This document shows, piece after piece, positions 13,370-16,708 of a stretch of 16,708 bases of DNA (within the stretch, counting starts at the first letter, position 1; every line of letters begins with the position of its first letter). The position numbers and the translations under genes were made by a program. The stretch is from NCBI GenBank assembly GCA_945866505.1, contig CAMBHH010000065.1, positions 1-16,708 on the forward strand. Reading direction: 5' to 3'. Source of the stretch: Flavobacterium psychrophilum (GTDB lineage: Bacteria; Bacteroidota; Bacteroidia; Flavobacteriales; Flavobacteriaceae). The notes below the pieces were generated by a model that did no database searches, was not told where the DNA came from, and saw nothing but the letters and a program-made list of their open reading frames with translations.

Positions 13370-15508
13370 TTAAAGAAGATTATCGCTTGAATTACTGGTG
13401 TTTTTTTGGTCTACTTCTTCATAAGTGAATTCTCTAATGGCGTAAACATATCCTGTTTTAGTGCTTATTCTAATGAAGTTGTGTTTTTTCATAGCCTTTC
13501 CGATTTTGTTTATTGTACCGTCATTGATGTTGATTTTTGCCTTTTCTGCTAGTTTGGCTGCTATTTGAGAAGCGTTTAAAAATAGTGTTGCGTTTTCTCT
13601 TTCGATTGGCTCAAACCACGTTAATAATAATTCTTCTTCTGGGCTTCGTAGCTGGTATTGTTCGTTATTTTCGGTGATGGATTTTATTTCTTCCTGGTCA
13701 AACCAATATCTAAAGCCACTTTTGAAAAGATACAATGCTTGTGAAAATGCCATATTAATATCTACATTGTGCTGGTATTTGATGCCTTCCAACTCAAAAC
13801 AAAGAAACCTTCTGCTTCCTGTACTGTCGTTTAAGAACTGTGCTGTATTTACACTTCCGGCAAACGATGCCCGTCTGGGCATTGTTTCGTTGTTGTGTCC
13901 GTAAGCTTTTCTCATTCTGATTTGGGTTTTTGTAATGATTTCTTTGAGGGATCCTATTTCGGAACGGTTCAAGTTTTCAAGTTCGTCTAAATTAATTAAC
14001 ATACATTCTGAAAGCTGCACCAGAGTATCTTTGTTGTTAGGGTTTATGGTTCCAGAAAATAGATATTCTTTCAATGGTTTCGGAACGAGTTTTTCCACCC
14101 AGGTTGTTTTGCCTAATCCTTGTTTGCCACTGAAGACAATAACTGTGTGATTGATTACTTTGTCATCCAATACGCAACCTACCATTGCTACTAACCATTT
14201 TTTAAAACATTGCTGCCAAAGTTCTTGTTTTGTGGTTGTGATTGTGTTGGCTAATTCGGTAATGTAATCGGTCTTTTCATCATAAGAAGGTAAATTAAAA
14301 AAGTAATCTTCAAATGGATTGAACAGTTCACAAAAATCAGAATACAATAAGTTTCTTAACGATGATAGGTTTGTTTTAATTCTACCTTTTAAACATTCTC
14401 GAAGCATTGAATTTTCTATAAAATCATTCATTACATTCCACTTCTTTTTGCCGAAATATTGGAACTCTAATTTACCAGAAACCATATTGTGCCGAAATAC
14501 ATATTTGTTTGATAAAAACAACTCTAATCGGTCTATTTGGGTTGGTTTTGGTTTGTCTTCGTCGTCAGCCTCACCCCAGCCCTCTCCAAAGGAGAGGGAG
14601 TTAGAAACCGTATTCTTTTTTGAAGAAGAGTTTGCTTCGTCGTTCCTCCTCGCAATGACAGGTTTTTCGTTTTTGCCAAACTCGTGGATGTTTCCATAGG
14701 CACTGTTGACAGCTTGAGTTACTTCTTTTTCATCATAGCCAAAATCGGTTAAAATATATCCTAGTGCTTCTTGCAATGCTACTCCTTTTCGGTTTAGGTT
14801 ACACGCTAGTTGGTGCACGAATACGTTACGACTTCCATTCACAAACTGCACTTTTTTTTCTGTGAAATTTACGCAGTGGTTGTAAACAACCTCACTACTT
14901 TCGGTTGTTTGAGGTCCTTCGACAAGCTCAGGATGACAAACTTTTTCAATAGGCATCTCCACTGTGCTCAATGAGACAAAGGTTGTAGCGGTTTCGTTTA
15001 GATATAGATTTTCATCCCAGGAATAAAAGCATAACCTCGTTATATCTTTGCCTGATTTGTCTATTTCCAGTTTTAGAATGCTCTCATAATGTGCTTGTAC
15101 CAATAGGAACGCTTCTTTGTGATTTGCTTTGTCTGAATTGATTTTTACTAGAATTTTTAATCCGTTGCCTGATGGGCTTATGAAACTGGCAAATGTGAAT
15201 TCAGATTGATTGGCCAAATGCTTTGCATTTTGCAAATCGACTGCACTTAATTTGTCGATGTCCAAAATAATACAATTTGAATAATTCGCTAGGAATTCCA
15301 ATTTTCGACCTCCAACAAACTTTCCCGAAGGTGTGAATGCTGGAAGGGATTTTTTGGCTTTGTTGTAAGCTTCTGTTTTGTTTTCGGCAAGTGATTTACG
15401 CAAGTAAACAATGCCCGGTTTGTATTTTCCAGAGCGTATTTCTTCCAGTATTGAATGGATGGATTTGTGTTCAACGACTTCGTTAAAGTTTTTGAAGATT
15501 GTGACCAT
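13370..15508 (-). CDS. BT4734/VirE-family primase-helicase of a mobile element
   Basis: A 712-residue protein of the type found in Bacteroidetes integrative elements. Residues about 10-180 resemble the BT4734-like N-terminal domain, with an acidic ILDID strand (81-85) and SPSGNGLKI (111-119) as in primase-like folds. Residues about 225-275 look like a PriCT-type helical module. The VirE-type P-loop ATPase follows, with Walker A GKQGLGKT at 461-468, an acidic LINLDE strand near 504-509 and TGSRRF at 563-568 as a likely arginine finger; a winged-helix-like region covers the last 80 residues. It probably helps replicate or mobilise the element. Two linkers contain translated dispersed repeats: CHPELVEG (191-198), then VIARRNDEANSSS (284-296) and SLSFGEGWGE (304-313). 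The frame stays open through all three. The upstream HTH gene is its usual neighbour. Confidence 0.85.
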   Translation of the reverse strand: MVTIFKNFNEVVEHKSIHSILEEIRSGKYKPGIVYLRKSLAENKTEAYNKAKKSLPAFTPSGKFVGGRKLEFLANYSNCIILDIDKLSAVDLQNAKHLANQSEFTFASFISPSGNGLKILVKINSDKANHKEAFLLVQAHYESILKLEIDKSGKDITRLCFYSWDENLYLNETATTFVSLSTVEMPIEKVCHPELVEGPQTTESSEVVYNHCVNFTEKKVQFVNGSRNVFVHQLACNLNRKGVALQEALGYILTDFGYDEKEVTQAVNSAYGNIHEFGKNEKPVIARRNDEANSSSKKNTVSNSLSFGEGWGEADDEDKPKPTQIDRLELFLSNKYVFRHNMVSGKLEFQYFGKKKWNVMNDFIENSMLRECLKGRIKTNLSSLRNLLYSDFCELFNPFEDYFFNLPSYDEKTDYITELANTITTTKQELWQQCFKKWLVAMVGCVLDDKVINHTVIVFSGKQGLGKTTWVEKLVPKPLKEYLFSGTINPNNKDTLVQLSECMLINLDELENLNRSEIGSLKEIITKTQIRMRKAYGHNNETMPRRASFAGSVNTAQFLNDSTGSRRFLCFELEGIKYQHNVDINMAFSQALYLFKSGFRYWFDQEEIKSITENNEQYQLRSPEEELLLTWFEPIERENATLFLNASQIAAKLAEKAKININDGTINKIGKAMKKHNFIRISTKTGYVYAIREFTYEEVDQKNTSNSSDNLL
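14569..14602. repeat. Dispersed CCCTCTCC-AAA-GGAGAGGG hairpin repeat in coding frame
   Basis: The arms 14580-14587 and 14591-14598 make a perfect 8-bp G/C-rich stem with an AAA loop. The surrounding CCTCACCCCAGC is the usual flank of a repeat I know from many Bacteroidetes genomes. It is translated as SLSFGEGWGEAD in the primase-helicase linker, and it is far richer in GC than its surroundings. Confidence 0.75.
14631..14660. repeat. Dispersed GTCATTGCGAGG-type repeat in coding frame
   Basis: On the minus strand the segment reads GTCATTGCGAGGAGGAACGA and continues ACGAAGCAAA, which closely follows a widespread bacterial intergenic repeat. Here it is translated as VIARRNDEAN in the primase-helicase linker. 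It lies only 28 bases from the hairpin repeat of a different family. Confidence 0.7.
14913..14938. repeat. CHPELVEG dispersed repeat in coding frame
   Basis: On the minus strand the segment encodes CHPELVEGP, the well-known translation of a dispersed repeat (core CCTTCGACAAGCTCAGG on the plus strand). It sits between the primase-like and PriCT-like parts of the protein. A second, diverged copy is found 620 bp away in the leader of the same gene. Confidence 0.8.
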
Positions 15509-15534
15509 AGTATAAGGATGATAGTTGAAAATTA

Positions 15535-15558
15535 CCCTTCGACAAGCTTAGGGTTACA
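15535..15558. repeat. Diverged CHPELVEG-type repeat in primase-helicase leader
   Basis: CCTTCGACAAGCTTAGGGTT followed by ACA matches the copy at 14916-14938 at 20 of 23 positions. It lies 27 bp upstream of the primase-helicase start codon, in the same orientation as the internal copy. Confidence 0.7.
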
Positions 15559-15577
15559 GTTTGTTGGTTCTCGTTTG

Positions 15578-15605
15578 TGTGAGTTTTGCAATCGCAAAAC
15601 TCACA
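15578..15605. repeat. Perfect 12-bp hairpin between HTH and primase-helicase genes
   Basis: TGTGAGTTTTGC (15578-15589) and GCAAAACTCACA (15594-15605) are exact reverse complements separated by AATC. No T run follows on the minus strand, so it is not a standard terminator. It begins 20 bp from the diverged CHPELVEG copy and may be another dispersed palindrome or an mRNA-processing or attenuation hairpin in the operon. Confidence 0.75.
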
Positions 15606-15627
15606 AGTTCCGTTGCAGCTGCTCATA

Positions 15628-15909
15628 CTATCTTCCTTTGAAAGATTTGTTGTAATGCTCCGTTAGGAGCTTTTCAACATCAGAAAGTTTGTAGTAGATT
15701 TTGTTACCAACTTGACTAAATGAAATTTTACCTTCGTCTCTCCAGGTTTGCGCTGTACGTTTTGAAATTTTCATCAGAAGCAGGAATTCTTGATTGTCCA
15801 GAAAGGTTTCTTTCTTTGGGTCAGCCTTGATTGAGATTTGGCTTTGAATTGTGTCTAATTTGCTCATTAGATCTGTGAACTGGTCTTTTGTGAAGATAAT
15901 TGCATCCAT
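15628..15909 (-). CDS. HTH DNA-binding protein (excisionase/MerR-like) of a mobile element
   Basis: A 93-residue protein beginning MDAIIFTKDQF. The C-terminal half (about 36-88, FLDNQEFLLLMKISKRTAQTWRDEGKISFSQVGNKIYYKLSDVEKLL) carries a winged helix-turn-helix of the kind used by excisionases and MerR-like regulators, with the recognition turn around KRTAQTWRDEGKI. The N-terminal half is helical and may dimerise. Bacteroidetes integrative elements commonly place such a protein just before a BT4734/VirE-type gene, as here. An in-frame TTG at 15939 would add ten residues, but it overlaps the -7 promoter box, so the ATG at 15909 is the better start. It may act as an excision factor or regulate the element; the choice is open. 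Confidence 0.85.
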   Translation of the reverse strand: MDAIIFTKDQFTDLMSKLDTIQSQISIKADPKKETFLDNQEFLLLMKISKRTAQTWRDEGKISFSQVGNKIYYKLSDVEKLLTEHYNKSFKGR

Positions 15910-15936
15910 TTTTAAAAGTTTTAAATTGTTATGGTG

Positions 15937-15965
15937 CAAATGTGAGAAGTTGAAAAAAGTCCAAA
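15937..15965 (-). promoter_or_regulatory. Promoter for HTH and primase-helicase genes
   Basis: On the minus strand TTTG (15965-15962) is followed after 17 bases by CACATTTG (15944-15937), one base off the TAnnTTTG consensus, and then CACC. Initiation near 15930 leaves a leader of about 20 nt before the ATG at 15909. The -33 box lies directly against the terminator of the preceding gene. Confidence 0.55.
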
Positions 15966-15990
15966 AGTCCTGAAATGGTCTTTCAGGACT
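15953..15990 (-). terminator. Intrinsic terminator after the 234-codon gene
   Basis: AGTCCTGAAA (15966-15975) pairs with TTTCAGGACT (15981-15990) in a perfect 10-bp stem with a five-base loop, starting 9 bp beyond the stop codon at 15999. On the minus strand the stem runs into TTTTGGACTTTTTT, a suitable U-rich tail. Confidence 0.8.
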
Positions 15991-15998
15991 ATTTTGTT

Positions 15999-16708
15999 TT
16001 AGAGCATTTTGTCGATGTCTATTCTTTTATGGGGTTTCGGACGTTTTTCGGTTCGTGAAGGAGTTAGTATTGTTTTGACTGTTTCAGGACTTATATCTTT
16101 TCCATCTTTGTCAAGATAAGAATTTACGATAATTGCCACCATATCATTAACCGAACCATCAAGTATAGATTTTCCATCCACAAATAATTCTCTTAAAAAC
16201 TGATAATGAATATCAATGAACTGGTTTAAATTGCAATTGATTTGCATTTTTTTGAATGGCATTTGAATGCCTGCGTTGTGATTTTTAGCTTGTTCAATTG
16301 CTGCTTGTATTTTTTGTAAGGCATAAATATTCTCTATTTCTTTGGTGCATTGTGCATCATAAAACGGTGTTTTTTGATTGATAAACTCAATATTAGCTTG
16401 TTGGTATTCAAACATTTCTTTAGTCAATAACAATATTTTTTGATTGTCATCATTGATTTTTTCGAGCTGCTTTTTTATCTCATAAAATGAAAAATATCGG
16501 TCTTCACTTTCGGCATTAATGAACTTTTTAGGAGTTTTTGCAACTGGTTCTTTTACTCTCAAAGATTGCAGCTCAGTTCGTTTTTTCTCGATTAAAAAAT
16601 ACAATTTATTGTATCTACTCATTGCTGTTTTGGAGCTGAAAAAGGCTTCATTATTGGCTAATAATTTTTCGAGTTTACATATCCATATTTCCGGGTTCTT
16701 CACCTGGT
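15999..16708 (-). CDS. Mobile-element protein of unknown function, probably 5'-partial
   Basis: At least 234 residues, mostly helical and charged. I do not recognise a catalytic motif. Residues about 75-135 form amphipathic helices of coiled-coil character. The C-terminal 70 residues (QFIDIHYQFLRELFVDGKS to the end, with ISPETVKTIL and the basic tail TEKRPKPHKRIDIDKML) look like a small DNA-binding or oligomerisation module. It vaguely recalls the C-terminal parts of RteC-like proteins and other regulators next to HTH/VirE genes in Bacteroidetes elements, but I would not assign it. The first possible start inside the window is a GTG at 16703; the frame remains open to the window edge, and GTG starts are rare in Flavobacteriia, so the true start may lie outside. 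It ends with its own terminator. Confidence 0.65.
   Translation of the reverse strand, partial: QVKNPEIWICKLEKLLANNEAFFSSKTAMSRYNKLYFLIEKKRTELQSLRVKEPVAKTPKKFINAESEDRYFSFYEIKKQLEKINDDNQKILLLTKEMFEYQQANIEFINQKTPFYDAQCTKEIENIYALQKIQAAIEQAKNHNAGIQMPFKKMQINCNLNQFIDIHYQFLRELFVDGKSILDGSVNDMVAIIVNSYLDKDGKDISPETVKTILTPSRTEKRPKPHKRIDIDKML

Noticed and set aside
14319..14699. 126-codon plus-strand frame opposite the primase-helicase gene
   Set aside because: It is antisense to an intact gene with clear motifs, and part of its length comes from the dispersed repeats read backwards.
15289..15474. 61-codon minus-strand frame inside the primase-helicase gene
   Set aside because: It lies in another frame within the conserved N-terminal domain of the real gene and has no recognisable features.
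1..16708. CRISPR array, tRNA or rRNA genes
   Set aside because: I saw no regularly spaced direct repeats and no cloverleaf or rRNA-like segment on either strand.

Overview
The window looks like part of a mobile, defence-rich accessory region in a Flavobacteriia-type Bacteroidetes genome, probably Flavobacterium or a relative. The evidence is the low GC content, A/T-rich leaders without clear Shine-Dalgarno sequences, -7 boxes of the Bacteroidetes form TAnnTTTG, protein families typical of Bacteroidetes mobile elements (BT4734/VirE-type primase-helicase with a small HTH partner), and dispersed repeats of the CHPELVEG kind common in these genomes. Every convincing protein gene is on the minus strand, so transcription runs from the right end to the left end.

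Right part (about 13.3-16.7 kb) is the mobile-element backbone. It holds a protein of unknown function with a good terminator, a 93-residue helix-turn-helix protein with its own promoter, and a 712-residue primase/P-loop ATPase of the BT4734-VirE family whose linkers have absorbed three different dispersed repeats in frame. A strong terminator follows the last gene. No integrase or relaxase is inside the window.

Centre (about 7.4-12.9 kb) is a complete-looking type III restriction-modification locus: mod (beta-class methyltransferase), a KilA-N DNA-binding protein, then res (superfamily 2 helicase with a C-terminal PD-(D/E)XK nuclease). Two features suggest dedicated control. A 32-bp perfect palindrome covers the mod stop codon ahead of the KilA-N gene, and a copy with one mismatched pair lies inside that gene. 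In the mod-side leader of res there is also a plus-strand promoter-like box followed by a terminator hairpin, which predicts a short RNA antisense to the res leader.

Left-centre (3.4-7.3 kb) is a Gabija-type pair: an OLD-family ATPase/TOPRIM nuclease (GajA-like) and a UvrD-like helicase (GajB-like), 1 nt apart.

Left part (0.27-3.06 kb) is the least familiar: a 78-residue four-cysteine protein whose stop codon overlaps the start of an 850-residue protein. The latter has one N-terminal membrane anchor, an uncharacterised alpha/beta region and a C-terminal string of S1-like OB folds. Their coupling and their position next to two anti-phage systems make them the best candidate here for an undescribed defence module. 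The last 270 bases carry a branched inverted-repeat structure. Phage defence as the shared role of the cargo is an inference from families and co-location.
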